Of a stretch of 64,000 bases of DNA, positions 35,301-44,260 are shown piece by piece. Source of the DNA: Heyndrickxia acidicola. Its GTDB lineage: Bacteria > Bacillota > Bacilli > Bacillales > Bacillaceae_C. The notes beneath the pieces are model-generated. The model was not told the origin of the DNA, did no database searches, and worked only from the letters and a program-made list of their open reading frames with translations. The position numbers were made by a program, and so were the translations under genes. Positions within the stretch are counted from its first letter, which is position 1. Each line of letters opens with the position of its first letter. The stretch covers positions 3,778,001-3,842,000 of the forward strand of contig NZ_KV440953.1 of the NCBI RefSeq assembly GCF_001636425.1. Direction: 5' to 3'.

Positions 35301-35586
35301 TACTTTTTTCATGTTTACTAAGACCCTGGAATATTAACTGTCTTATATCTTGTCTGCTCTTCCTATAAGGCACATCATTCTGGACCGAAAAACAACGCTT
35401 TTCCGGAAAGGATCGATATGTGAATGAAAGGAATTGCTGATTTGATTTATGAATCTTAAATAATTAAGGTAACGCCATTAGAATACAGTAAATAACGAAT
35501 ATATAAGTATTTCAAGTAATCATAGCAATCATTCTTCCTTTTAAGAAGCTCGTAATAATACAAGATATTCATAAGGAGGTAAAGTA

Positions 35587-36414
35587 ATGGTGACCTTATC
35601 TGGCTTTGCTGATGAAATTTCATCAGATTTAGATGTTCAATTGAACATATTGCAATCAGAAGGAATTAGATATATTGAATTCAGGGGGATTTGGAATAAG
35701 AATGTTCTTGATTTGACAGATAATGAATTGACAAAAATGAAAAAAGTATTACATCAAAAGGGATTTCGAATATCTTCCATTGGGTCTCCAATCGGGAAAA
35801 TTAGTATAATTGATAACTTCGAAGAACATGTTAAAAGATTTGAAAGGGCAATCTACGTTGCTAAGTTTTTTGATACAAAATATATTCGTATCTTTTCTTT
35901 CTATATTCCTGGAGGTAAAGATCCTGAATTTTATCGGGATGAAGTGATGCGCAGGCTGTCAAAACTGGTGAAAAAAGCGGAAGAGGAAGGAATTGTGCTC
36001 CTTCATGAAAATGAAAAAGACACATATGGTGACAACGCTGAACGTTGCCTGGATATAATGAAGACCATTCATTCTTCTCATTTACAGAGCGCTTTTGACC
36101 CTGCTAATTTCGTGCAATGTGGTGTAAAACCTTATTCGGAAGCTTACCCCTTGCTCCAGCCCTATATAGAGTATGTTCATATTAAGGATGCATTGTTTAT
36201 AGATGGAAAAGAAGTACCGGCAGGACAAGGAGATGGTGAAGTGCAGGAAGTGTTAGGTGCGCTAATAAACAGAGGATACAATGGGTATCTATCCCTTGAA
36301 CCTCATTTGGCTGCGTCCGGAACGTTTTCAGGCTTCAGCGGACCAGAACTTTTTAAAGTATCGGCTCAGGCTTTAAAGGATTTGCTAACAGAATTACAGT
36401 ACGCATGGAAATAA
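35587..36414 (+). CDS. Sugar phosphate isomerase/epimerase-family TIM barrel (second)
   Basis: 275 residues; AAGGAGG about 7 bases before ATG 35587. Metal-ligand motifs along the barrel: IRYIEFRGIWNKN, VLLHENEKDTYGD, LQSAFDPANFVQCG, YIEYVHIKDA and YLSLEPHLAASG (final Glu ligand). This arrangement resembles the 3-dehydroshikimate/inosose-type sugar TIM barrels. It is weakly similar to the barrel at 32933. A separate 370-base upstream gap suggests its own promoter, but it belongs to the same functional island. Confidence 0.85.
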   Translation: MVTLSGFADEISSDLDVQLNILQSEGIRYIEFRGIWNKNVLDLTDNELTKMKKVLHQKGFRISSIGSPIGKISIIDNFEEHVKRFERAIYVAKFFDTKYIRIFSFYIPGGKDPEFYRDEVMRRLSKLVKKAEEEGIVLLHENEKDTYGDNAERCLDIMKTIHSSHLQSAFDPANFVQCGVKPYSEAYPLLQPYIEYVHIKDALFIDGKEVPAGQGDGEVQEVLGALINRGYNGYLSLEPHLAASGTFSGFSGPELFKVSAQALKDLLTELQYAWK

Positions 36415-36960
36415 TATAGAGTAGGAGAAATGAATTAAACGGTGTACTTGGGGCATTGGTACAAACAATAAGTGCTTATCCAGGGTTATCGGCAAGACTC
36501 GAAGTATTTGGAACTGCCAAAAGTGCAATTGTTAATGTTTATATTTTTATCAAATTTTTAAAGGGTGCGGCATTGAATACTGAGAGTTCATTATGGTAAT
36601 CAAGCTAGAATTACCTACTATTTCACAAAGGATGGCAAGCTTGGATACTTTTAAAAGATAAATAATTTAATAAAGTATGGTATTGAATATTTTTCAAGAT
36701 AAAGAAGATGTAAAAAGTCTAGCCTTTTTTGCGCCTAAATTAATTGAAAAGTAGAAGTGCTGATGATAATTGAATTTCAGTGCTTTCTAGCTTTTCTTTT
36801 TTTATATATGCCGAAACATACTCGTAAAACGGAAAGAATGTTGCAATAATCTCCATTAATGTTGCAAACCATAGAAAATAGCCATTCCCCTCACCACGTG
36901 CTGCCCCACACAAGTAAATCTGCACTCCGCCCGCCACTCCTGCACCGCCGCCCGCACAAA
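36415..36960. other. Gene-free region with two 21-bp-phased ATGTTGCA units
   Basis: No credible gene. Scraps in 36440-36660 could be gene debris but I cannot identify them. ATGTTGCA occurs at 36838 and 36859, exactly 21 bases apart, as in the array at 24328. The segment 36890-36960 is GC-richer but unremarkable. Confidence 0.6.
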
Positions 36961-36990
36961 AAAAAGCACCCTCCCAAGGAGAGTGCAAAA
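36961..36990 (-). terminator. Terminator of the third M20 gene
   Basis: On the reverse strand, GCACTCTCC-TT-GGGAGGGTGC followed by TTTTTTTT. Confidence 0.9.
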
Positions 36991-36993
36991 CGA

Positions 36994-38151
36994 TTAAGCA
37001 TTCAGCGCCAGCTGGATCATCAATTCGATGGCCGTTGGGATGGCATCTTCGTCGATGTCAAAGCGCGGGTGGTGGTGAGGGTATTGGCTTTTTTCGCTTT
37101 TCATGCCGACATCGATGAAGGCGCCGGTTTTTTCTTTCAGGTAATAGGAAAAGTCCTCGGCTCCGGTTGATGGCTCCTGTAAAACAAAGACATCTGGTCC
37201 GAAGGTTTTTTCAATGATGCCTTGGGCAAATTCGCAGGCTTCCGGATGGTTGTAGAGCGGGATGGTGCCTTCGATAAATTCATAATGCCCTTTCGCGCCA
37301 AAGCTGGCACAAAGCATTTCTGTCAGCTGCTGCGTTTTGGTCTTCAGAAGTTCGGCTGCTTCGTATGTCATGGCGCGCATGGTTCCTTTAAGCCTTGCTT
37401 CAGACGGAATGACATTATAGGAGTTCCCTGCCTGAAGGCCGCCGAATGAAATCACGCCTGCTTCGTGCGGATGAAGATTGCGGCTGATGATGGATTGAAA
37501 CGCCTGAATTAGGTGTGACGCTACGTAAATTGGATCGACTGCATTTTGCGGCTGGCCTCCGTGACCGCCGACGCCTTCGATGCGGATGTCAAAATCATTG
37601 CAGGAGGCTCTGGATGGTCCGACCGCAAAGCCAATTTTTCCAAGCTCCAGGCCGGACATTAAATGGATGCCGTAAATGGCATCGACACCATCCAGCACTC
37701 CTTCTTGCACGAGCTGTTGGGCACCGCTTGGAGAGGCTTCCTCAGAGCTTTGGAAAATCAGGCGGATATTGTTTTTTACCAAGTGAGGATTTTCACTCAT
37801 CCATTTCGATACGGAAAGCAGGATGGCAGTGTGTCCGTCGTGTCCGCAGGCGTGCATGACTCCCGGAACGGTAGATTGATAGGGCGCATCGTTTTCTTCA
37901 GTAATGGGCAGTGCATCCATATCGGCTCTAAGTGCAATTGTCTTAGCACCTTCTGTTCCTTTAAAAAAGGCCACAACACTCGGAGGTGAAAACTGCGGCT
38001 CTAATGGAATGCCAAACTCAGCCAGCTTTTCTTTTACATAAGCGGCTGTATTGTATTCCTGTCCTGAAAGCTCCGGGTGCCTGTGCAGGTGTCTGCGTTG
38101 TTCAATCGCCCAGTCCTTTAATTGTGAATCTACTAATGCAGCTGTTAACAT
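36994..38151 (-). CDS. M20 family metal-dependent amidohydrolase/peptidase (third)
   Basis: 385 residues; CGGAGG 8 bases before ATG 38151. The full M20D motif set is present: LHRHPELSGQE, LRADMDALPITEEND, MHACGHDGHTAILL, FQSSEEASPSGA (the HAEE motif of the other two is SSEE here, retaining the catalytic and metal Glu pair), YGIHLMS, GHGGQPQNAVDP, TGAEDFSYYL and YPHHHPRFDIDED. It is diverged from the tandem pair at 9673-12062 and stands alone, so a different N-acyl substrate is likely. Confidence 0.92.
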   Translation of the reverse strand: MLTAALVDSQLKDWAIEQRRHLHRHPELSGQEYNTAAYVKEKLAEFGIPLEPQFSPPSVVAFFKGTEGAKTIALRADMDALPITEENDAPYQSTVPGVMHACGHDGHTAILLSVSKWMSENPHLVKNNIRLIFQSSEEASPSGAQQLVQEGVLDGVDAIYGIHLMSGLELGKIGFAVGPSRASCNDFDIRIEGVGGHGGQPQNAVDPIYVASHLIQAFQSIISRNLHPHEAGVISFGGLQAGNSYNVIPSEARLKGTMRAMTYEAAELLKTKTQQLTEMLCASFGAKGHYEFIEGTIPLYNHPEACEFAQGIIEKTFGPDVFVLQEPSTGAEDFSYYLKEKTGAFIDVGMKSEKSQYPHHHPRFDIDEDAIPTAIELMIQLALNA

Positions 38152-38351
38152 GGCGTATCCTCCGTTTTCTGTGCATTCTTTTTAATAGTATTCTTCAACA
38201 CAAATCGAGTTCCCTTTAAAATTAATAGATATGAATAATTATATAATCATTTGCATTAATATACAACATTTACCCATTTCTTTACAGGTTTAGAAAGTAG
38301 ACACAAAAGGTATTATAGTTTAAAAGTCCAGTAGAGAGAGGAAAATGGAAT

Positions 38352-39785
38352 ATGGGTAATCATGCGGTGGAGCCGTTTGGTCATTCTTCAGGGAAGCCTG
38401 AAAAGCTTAGGCTGAGAGAGAAGATTGCCTACGGATTAGGGGATGTGGGCAATAATTTTTTATTTGATTTGGGCCAAATCTATTTATTGAAGTTTTATAC
38501 GGATACCCTTGGGCTGCCTTCTGCGGCTGCAGGGCTGGTCTTTTTAATATCAAAGGTGTGGGATGCGATTGCGGATATTTCCGTTGGCACCTGGGTGGAC
38601 AATCGCAAGCGAATTGGAAGGAAGGGCAAGTTCAGGCCGTTTATCCTGTATACAGCCGTTCCGCTTGCACTGATTACCATTGTAAGCTTTACGAATCCTC
38701 ATTTTACGATTACCGGAAAATTGATATGGGCCTATCTAACCTATATGGCGTTCGGAACCATCTATAGTATTTCAAATGTTCCGTTCGGGTCCATGATTCC
38801 GGCAATGACGAAGGATCCGGCAGAAAGGGCACAGCTGGCTTCTTTTAGGCAGGCGGGTTCTAATTTGGGTCTGCTGATTTCAACGGTTGGATTCATGCCC
38901 ATTGTATTAAGCGCCCATAACAATACGAATGGCTACCTTTTGGCGGTGTCCATCTTTGCCGTGGCGGGAGCTTTGATCCAAATCATTTCCTACGCCAATA
39001 TTAAAGAAAGATATGCCGAGGAAAAACCAGCTGAAGCCAAAATGAAGATGAGCGACAGCTATAAAGCGATTTTTAAAAACAGGCCGCTGCTCGTCCTGTG
39101 CCTGGTGAACCTGTTTACCTTTTCTGCTTTTAATGTAAAGCTTGCTGTTCAGGTGTACTATTGCCAGTATGTGTTGAAGAATATTTCAATCGTTCCTTAT
39201 ATGGGATTCTTCAGTATGGGATGTGTCTTTATCGGCTGTGCGATTGTACCATTCCTTTCAAAACGAATGGGGAAAAAAGCGACCTATATGCTTGGATGTG
39301 CGATTTGGTCAGCGGGAGATCTTGCGGCGTTCCTTTTTGCCCATAATGCTGTGACGTTCATTGCCTTCGCATGCCTGGCTTATTTCGGAAGCTCCTTTGT
39401 CAACAGTCTAAACTGGGCTCTGGTATCCGATGCCGTGGAATATGGAGAATGGAAAACCGGCCAGCGATCAGAGGGAGTGGTGTATTCTTTCTTTACCTTT
39501 TTCCGCAAGGTATCCTCGGCGGTCGCAGGATTTGTTCCCGGTGTGGTCTTAAGCTTTGTAGGTTATGTGCCGAATGCTGCACAAAGCATGAAAGCAATAG
39601 CGGGCATCAAGGGCTTGATGTTTATTTATCCCGGAGTGCTGGCCGTTGCGACCATCATCGTTATGGCGGTCTGGTACAAGCTTTCCGACAGCCGATATAA
39701 AGAGATTGTGGCAGAACTGAACGCGCGAAAGAGTAAAGGACACATCTTGAAAACGGACTTGCAGACAAAGGAAGTTTCGCTTTAA
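38352..39785 (+). CDS. GPH-family sugar:cation symporter
   Basis: 477 residues, twelve predicted membrane helices. The glycoside-pentoside-hexuronide family pattern is clear: KIAYGLGDVGNNFLFDLGQI at the N-terminus, FYTDTLGLP, the loop WDAIADISVGTWVDN, the conserved KFRPFILY, and DAVEYGEWKTGQRSEG before helix 10. It imports oligosaccharides or glycosides with Na+ or H+. GAGAGGAAAATGG precedes ATG 38352. Downstream, after a terminator, are a DeoR-type regulator and an IolW-like dehydrogenase. Confidence 0.9.
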   Translation: MGNHAVEPFGHSSGKPEKLRLREKIAYGLGDVGNNFLFDLGQIYLLKFYTDTLGLPSAAAGLVFLISKVWDAIADISVGTWVDNRKRIGRKGKFRPFILYTAVPLALITIVSFTNPHFTITGKLIWAYLTYMAFGTIYSISNVPFGSMIPAMTKDPAERAQLASFRQAGSNLGLLISTVGFMPIVLSAHNNTNGYLLAVSIFAVAGALIQIISYANIKERYAEEKPAEAKMKMSDSYKAIFKNRPLLVLCLVNLFTFSAFNVKLAVQVYYCQYVLKNISIVPYMGFFSMGCVFIGCAIVPFLSKRMGKKATYMLGCAIWSAGDLAAFLFAHNAVTFIAFACLAYFGSSFVNSLNWALVSDAVEYGEWKTGQRSEGVVYSFFTFFRKVSSAVAGFVPGVVLSFVGYVPNAAQSMKAIAGIKGLMFIYPGVLAVATIIVMAVWYKLSDSRYKEIVAELNARKSKGHILKTDLQTKEVSL

Positions 39786-39851
39786 ATGTTTGATTTTTTC
39801 GAAAAATGGGTAGAGTCTAGGTAAAGACACTCCATATTATAGAGAAAAGGG

Positions 39852-39878
39852 GGGAGCCAATTCGGTTCCTCTTTTTTG
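39852..39878 (+). terminator. Terminator of the symporter gene
   Basis: GGAGCC-AATTC-GGTTCC (one G-U pair) then TCTTTTTTG. Confidence 0.75.
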
Positions 39879-39886
39879 TTTTATTT

Positions 39887-39917
39887 AAGTAAAAAACTTA
39901 TATTAAGTTTTTTACTT
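39887..39917 (+). promoter_or_regulatory. 14-base inverted repeat, candidate DeoR operator
   Basis: AAGTAAAAAACTTA and its exact complement separated by TAT, 63 bases before the DeoR-type gene. The length and symmetry suit a dimer-binding operator. No T-run context makes it a second terminator likely, although the arms are A/T-rich. Confidence 0.55.
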
Positions 39918-39979
39918 GATTTCTACTCGCATTCTGCTTTATTCTAGAAGAAAGCAAAACGTGCGAAGGAGGTGGAGCG

Positions 39980-40759
39980 ATGTCCCAAAAGCAGCGTTTG
40001 GAAAGAGTGCGTGAATGGCTTGCCGTTCACAAGGAAATTACGCTTGAGGGCCTGATGGAGGAATTCGAGGTTTCGCGGGATACAGCCAGGCGTGATCTGG
40101 TGAAGCTGGAGGAGGATGGCGATGTGATCCGTGTGAAGGGCGGCGCTATTTTATCCAAGGAGGTTCCGCAGATAAAGCAATACCATAAGCGGGATCAGAC
40201 AGTGGCAAAAGAAAAAATTGCCCAAAAAGCCAGCACCTTTATCCAGGATTTTGACTTTATCCTCTTTGATACGTCGACAACGGTCGCTCTCACGGCCAAG
40301 TATATGAAAACGAAAGAAGCTACGGTTCTCACAAATTCAATCGATATCGTGAATATTTTAGCGGAGCGTCCGGAAGTTAAGGTGTATATGGCCGGCGGAA
40401 GATTTAACGCCTTCAACCGTAATTTTGTGGGCTTCCATACCGCGGAGGAGCTGGAAAAGTACAAGGCCGATATCCTGTTTATCGGAGCCTGCGGATTAGG
40501 GAGCAACGGTCTGACGACACCGGATGAAGAAGAAGCCTTTGTAAAAAAAAGCATGATTAAAGCAGCACGGAAAGTTATTGTACTGACGGATCATACAAAG
40601 TTCCACAAGGATTTCTTTCATCGGGTCTGCGATTTATCCGTGATTGATACGGTCATTACCGATGAATGGCCGGATGAAGAAATGCAGCAGCTGATGCGTA
40701 TGCATGAGATCGAGCACATTACAATACCAAACGAAGGGAAGCGTGAGGAAGATGAATAA
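39980..40759 (+). CDS. DeoR/GlpR-family sugar-responsive repressor
   Basis: 259 residues; GGAGGTGGAG ends 5-6 bases before ATG 39980. The N-terminal helix-turn-helix (residues about 20-45) includes EVSRDTARRDLVKLEEDGDV, the DeoR signature. The C-terminal sugar-phosphate-sensing domain has FDTSTTVALTAKYM, VLTNSIDIVNIL, YMAGGRF, GACGLGSNGLTTPDEEEAFV and VIVLTDHTKFHKDFF. Such proteins are released from DNA by a phosphorylated sugar. Its stop codon overlaps the start of the dehydrogenase by 8 bases, so the two are translationally coupled. Confidence 0.92.
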   Translation: MSQKQRLERVREWLAVHKEITLEGLMEEFEVSRDTARRDLVKLEEDGDVIRVKGGAILSKEVPQIKQYHKRDQTVAKEKIAQKASTFIQDFDFILFDTSTTVALTAKYMKTKEATVLTNSIDIVNILAERPEVKVYMAGGRFNAFNRNFVGFHTAEELEKYKADILFIGACGLGSNGLTTPDEEEAFVKKSMIKAARKVIVLTDHTKFHKDFFHRVCDLSVIDTVITDEWPDEEMQQLMRMHEIEHITIPNEGKREEDE

Positions 40760-41798
40760 AATAAAAGCAGGATTAGTCGGGTATGGATTTTCAGGTGCTA
40801 CGTTTCATGCACCGTTTTTAAAAGTCTTGGAGGAGTTTGACTTAGTTAAAGTGATGTCGTCCCATCCTGAAAAGGTCCATGAAAATCTAAAGGACGTAGA
40901 AGTCGTTCCGAACCTGGAAGATGTTTTAGAGGATTCTTCTATAGAATTGGTGATTATCACGACTCCAAATCCGCTTCACTATGAGATGGCGAAAAAAAGC
41001 TTATCCCACGGGAAGCATGTGATTATAGAAAAGCCTATGGTCATTGATCCGGAGGAAGCGAAGGACCTGATTCAACTGGCGAAAGAGCAGGGACTCATGT
41101 TAAGTGTCTACCAAAATCGCCGGTGGGACGGTGATTTTTTAACCATTCAGCAATTGATTACGAATGGAGATTTAGGAGATATTGCCACATACGAAGCTCA
41201 TTTCGACCGGTTCCGTCCGGAAGTGCGGTATCGCTGGAGGGAACAGCCTGGAAAAGGCGCGGGCATGCTGTATGATCTGGGTGCTCATTTAATTGACCAG
41301 GCACTTCATCTATTTGGAAAGCCGCAATTCGTGCAGGCGGATGTTTTTCCACAGCGTCCCCACGGAGAAGTGGATGATTATTTTCATATTATCCTGGGCT
41401 ATGAAAAGCTGCGCGTCATTTTGCATTCGGGCTCCATTGTAAAAGGCAAAAGCCCGCGGTATCTTGTCCATGGCCGGAATGGCAGCTTTGTGAAATATGG
41501 AATAGATGGTCAGGAGGATGCCTTAAGAGCAGGACAGCTTCCTGCCGGAGAAGGCTGGGGAGAGGACAAGCCCGAGTTCTACGGTGAATTAACGGTGGAG
41601 GCAGATGGACAGGATGTCGTGAAAAAAGTAGAGACCATCCCTGGTTCCTACCAAACCTACTATAAAAAGGTCTATGAGCATATCAGAAGCGGTGCGCCTT
41701 GTCCTGTACCAGGGGAAGACGGGCTGAGAACGATAGAAGTCATACATGCTGCGTTGGAGAGCAGCAGGGAGAAGAAGGCTGTGTTTTTAAACGATTGA
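40752..41798 (+). CDS. Gfo/Idh/MocA dehydrogenase, IolW-like (scyllo-inositol dehydrogenase type)
   Basis: 348 residues from ATG 40752, with GTGAGGAAG directly upstream and an 8-base overlap with the DeoR gene. Nucleotide site GLVGYGFSGATFHAPFL, catalytic Lys in HVIIEKPMVIDPEEA, NRRWDGDFLTI, and the C-terminal GAHLIDQALHLFG and GIDGQEDALRAGQLP. From memory these stretches closely follow B. subtilis IolW, an NADP+-dependent scyllo-inositol dehydrogenase. It may act on an inositol or a related cyclic polyol or sugar. The direct coupling to a DeoR regulator suggests induction by its own pathway. Confidence 0.88.
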   Translation: MNKIKAGLVGYGFSGATFHAPFLKVLEEFDLVKVMSSHPEKVHENLKDVEVVPNLEDVLEDSSIELVIITTPNPLHYEMAKKSLSHGKHVIIEKPMVIDPEEAKDLIQLAKEQGLMLSVYQNRRWDGDFLTIQQLITNGDLGDIATYEAHFDRFRPEVRYRWREQPGKGAGMLYDLGAHLIDQALHLFGKPQFVQADVFPQRPHGEVDDYFHIILGYEKLRVILHSGSIVKGKSPRYLVHGRNGSFVKYGIDGQEDALRAGQLPAGEGWGEDKPEFYGELTVEADGQDVVKKVETIPGSYQTYYKKVYEHIRSGAPCPVPGEDGLRTIEVIHAALESSREKKAVFLND

Positions 41799-41807
41799 GT
41801 GAACATA

Positions 41808-41848
41808 GAAGGAGCCGGGCATCAAGTGGATGCCGGCTCCTTTATTTA
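41808..41848 (+). terminator. Terminator of the DeoR-dehydrogenase operon
   Basis: AAGGAGCCGG pairs with CCGGCTCCTT, with an inner CATC/GATG pairing and a T-rich tail. Confidence 0.9.
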
Positions 41849-41865
41849 TGATAACAATGTGATTT

Positions 41866-41986
41866 CTGAGCGCCGATCGGATTTCTCCGTCTTCTCCCTG
41901 CGATAAGTCAACATCTAGTTTCCTTTATCTCAGTCGAAGACTACGGAATCCGTACGCCGATGAACAAGGCGCATGCGCTTTTCTTA
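41866..41986. repeat. Intergenic repeat B, short copy
   Basis: About 120 bases related to the two 150-base copies at 47911-48210. It shares CTCCCTGCGATAAGTCAACAT, CTTTATCTCAGTCGAAGAC and the end GCGCTTTTCTTA. It lacks the first part and about 20 internal bases. Its last bases contain the stop codon of the reverse-strand beta-helix gene. Confidence 0.8.
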
Positions 41987-44131
41987 TGGCTTGATGATTT
42001 GGTTGTTTTTATTTATATCTGACGCTTTTAAATGCAACGTAGTGTTGATGAGTGTATTGTTCTCAATATCATATGGTGGAGCGGCTTTTCCGCCATTAAT
42101 GGTATCGATTCCTTCACGGTTGACTTTTGCCTGGATGGTATTGCCTTTTACAGAGGCTGCGTAAATGCTTGTTGGATCGGTTGCGGAGTAATCCCTGCCA
42201 ATTTGGATAATCGCATGATCTGCCTTCACTTTTGTGATATCTGTAAACGTATTATTGAGGACATTTATTGCTTTGGCTTGCAGTGCGACAATTGTAGGCC
42301 CTGTTAAATCCTTCGTGTAGGTGAAAGTGGAATTTTGAATGGTAGCTTGAGTGTTAAGGCTGTAGGTATAGAGAGTCGAATCATTGAATCTCCACTTGTT
42401 CAACACAGTTTTGCCTGGGTTGTTCAATTCGAATACGCCATTGCTGCTTGTGGCATTTGTATAGACGCCTGCCGGCAGGCTCATTTCCGGTGTGTTGGTT
42501 AATGTAAGATTATTGTAGGCGTTCTGGCTGTTTCCATTTCCGCTGAAGCTGTTATTTTCCTTCAGTGTGATATTGGTCAGCGTGATAGGCATTCCATCCA
42601 CACTGATGCCTCCTGTGCTGGTTGAATTACTGGATGATTTAAAAGATAGATTGGATGCCTGGATACCATTTTTAACCGTTTGAGTGAATCCGACACTCGA
42701 GTCGGTTCCGTCGATTCCATCGACCGTAACATTTAATCCGCCTTCAAATTTTGCAGAGCTGGAGATGAGTTTATTTTGCAGAAATTGAGTGTTTCCGAAG
42801 GCATCAACGTCTGTGTGGTCAAAGGTATTGTTTTGCACAAGGGCTCCTATATAGGAAGGATTAACGGAAAACTGTCCGCCTGGCCCGAAATAGTTATCGG
42901 TTACCGTAGCATCTCCGCCATAGGAAAGGACCATCTGAATGACATTATTGTTAAATTGGTTTCCTTTAATGAGTGTGTGAATGGCTGGATAAAATCCCGG
43001 CTCAATATCAATTCCGCTTTGAGGATCGGTTCCGCTGATATCATGAATACGATTATTGATGATTTGCAGATTATCCGTTGCACCGACAGTAATACCCTGC
43101 CGCCGGTTAAAGCCGATATCACAGTTTTGAATGGTCATGTTTTCAGTGACAGCTACGGACATCCGGTTGACGTTTACATTCTTTGTGGAATTAGCATTGA
43201 ATACGACCCGGAAGTAATCGGCATCCTGCGGTATGTGCGAATATCCCCAGGTGGAATTAAAGTGCTGGTTCTTTTCTGCTTTAATAAAGCTGCCATCCTT
43301 GCGGTAATAGAATAAATCATAGTAGCCTGTTACTCCGTTAGGGAGCCACATCATAAGATTTCGGTAATGAGCATTTTGGTAAATGGGGTTGCTGAAATTT
43401 TCTACATTATAATTATTGGAGCGGACTTTTCCTTTTTGGGGAATAGGATTTCCGTTGTCATCAATACCGCCTGTTTCTACATCCTTGGAGGTAATGTACT
43501 GCCCATATATAGCCGCTCCCCCTGTTTCAATGCCATCCCCTGTGAAATTGAGGATTTTCACTCCATCGATCACGACATTTTGAGGGCCTTCTGTAAAGAT
43601 GCCGTCTCCCCATTCGTGCGTTCCATCCAAGCCAGGTCCCTTCTGAGAATAATCATGCGTATCACGGTCCCCCCGCAGTGTCCCTCCCTTAATCACAGCA
43701 TTTGTGACATCGGGTCCAAGATAGATGACGGAGTAAATCTCAAATCCATTCGTTTCTTTTTGAAGTACCGTTTTATCGCTTAACAGCAGGGTCATGTTGC
43801 TTACCATATTGATTCGTGCGTCCGGATCTGCTTCCTTGATCCCTTTTGAAATGAGATAGGTGCCATCTGGAATTTGCAGTGTTTTATAGCCGTTGGCTTG
43901 AGCCCATCGGAGAGCAGCGTTGATTCCATTTGTGGTGCTGTCAGCGTGTGTCCCGTCATTGTATACACCAAATCGCTTAAGATCGAGAGTATAGACAGGG
44001 CCATCAATGGAGCTGGTTTTTCCTATTTTTTGTTTGGCTGCAGAATGATTAGCGGGACTCGCGTTAATTGCCGCTGCAGAACTGCCCGTCAGCATAAGAA
44101 CGAGTGCAGCTGGAATAATCCATTTTTTCAT
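41984..44131 (-). CDS. Secreted right-handed beta-helix protein (pectate lyase/polygalacturonase-like)
   Basis: 715 residues from ATG 44131 (GCAGGAAG 5 bases upstream; the longer frame has no binding site). Signal peptide MKKWIIPAALVLMLTGSSAA. Residues about 50-110 (LKRFGVYNDGTHADSTTNGI, LQIPDGTYLISKG) match the pectate-lyase-3/GH28 N-terminal turn. Many beta-helix coils follow (NMTIQNCDIGFNRRQGITVG; LQIINNRIHDISGTDPQSGI). No complete GH28 catalytic Asp set is recognisable, so the enzyme class is uncertain: a lyase, hydrolase or adhesin for plant or microbial polysaccharide. Monocistronic with a structured leader. Confidence 0.8.
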   Translation of the reverse strand: MKKWIIPAALVLMLTGSSAAAINASPANHSAAKQKIGKTSSIDGPVYTLDLKRFGVYNDGTHADSTTNGINAALRWAQANGYKTLQIPDGTYLISKGIKEADPDARINMVSNMTLLLSDKTVLQKETNGFEIYSVIYLGPDVTNAVIKGGTLRGDRDTHDYSQKGPGLDGTHEWGDGIFTEGPQNVVIDGVKILNFTGDGIETGGAAIYGQYITSKDVETGGIDDNGNPIPQKGKVRSNNYNVENFSNPIYQNAHYRNLMMWLPNGVTGYYDLFYYRKDGSFIKAEKNQHFNSTWGYSHIPQDADYFRVVFNANSTKNVNVNRMSVAVTENMTIQNCDIGFNRRQGITVGATDNLQIINNRIHDISGTDPQSGIDIEPGFYPAIHTLIKGNQFNNNVIQMVLSYGGDATVTDNYFGPGGQFSVNPSYIGALVQNNTFDHTDVDAFGNTQFLQNKLISSSAKFEGGLNVTVDGIDGTDSSVGFTQTVKNGIQASNLSFKSSSNSTSTGGISVDGMPITLTNITLKENNSFSGNGNSQNAYNNLTLTNTPEMSLPAGVYTNATSSNGVFELNNPGKTVLNKWRFNDSTLYTYSLNTQATIQNSTFTYTKDLTGPTIVALQAKAINVLNNTFTDITKVKADHAIIQIGRDYSATDPTSIYAASVKGNTIQAKVNREGIDTINGGKAAPPYDIENNTLINTTLHLKASDINKNNQIIKP

Positions 44132-44148
44132 CGTACTTCCTGCTTTCT

Positions 44149-44260
44149 TAAAAAAGTAGCTTCCACCCTCAGTAGCAAATCCCTTTCCCAAGGCTGAGAG
44201 TCCATTGCTTGAAGCTGCCAACCAATACCTGTCCATACTTTTAGCTGGTTTTTACCAGGT
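44149..44260 (-). promoter_or_regulatory. Structured 5' leader ending in a terminator-like U-run
   Basis: Between the likely promoter side and the beta-helix start, the reverse strand folds into hairpin CTGGT/ACCAG (44258-44245) and an outer helix GCAGCTTC (44218-44211) with GAAGCTAC (44163-44156). An inner helix ACTCTCAG (44201-44194) pairs with CTGAGGGT (44172-44165). The outer helix is followed directly by TTTTTT (44155-44150), as in an attenuator. It does not match riboswitch classes I know. Confidence 0.5.

Noticed and set aside
36740-36988. 82-codon reverse frame before the third M20 gene's terminator
   Set aside because: It overlaps the terminator and the ATGTTGCA units and has a low-complexity Gly/Ala start without a binding site.
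42776-43315. 179-codon forward frame opposite the beta-helix gene
   Set aside because: Shadow of a signal-peptide-bearing 715-residue gene on the other strand; no ribosome binding site.
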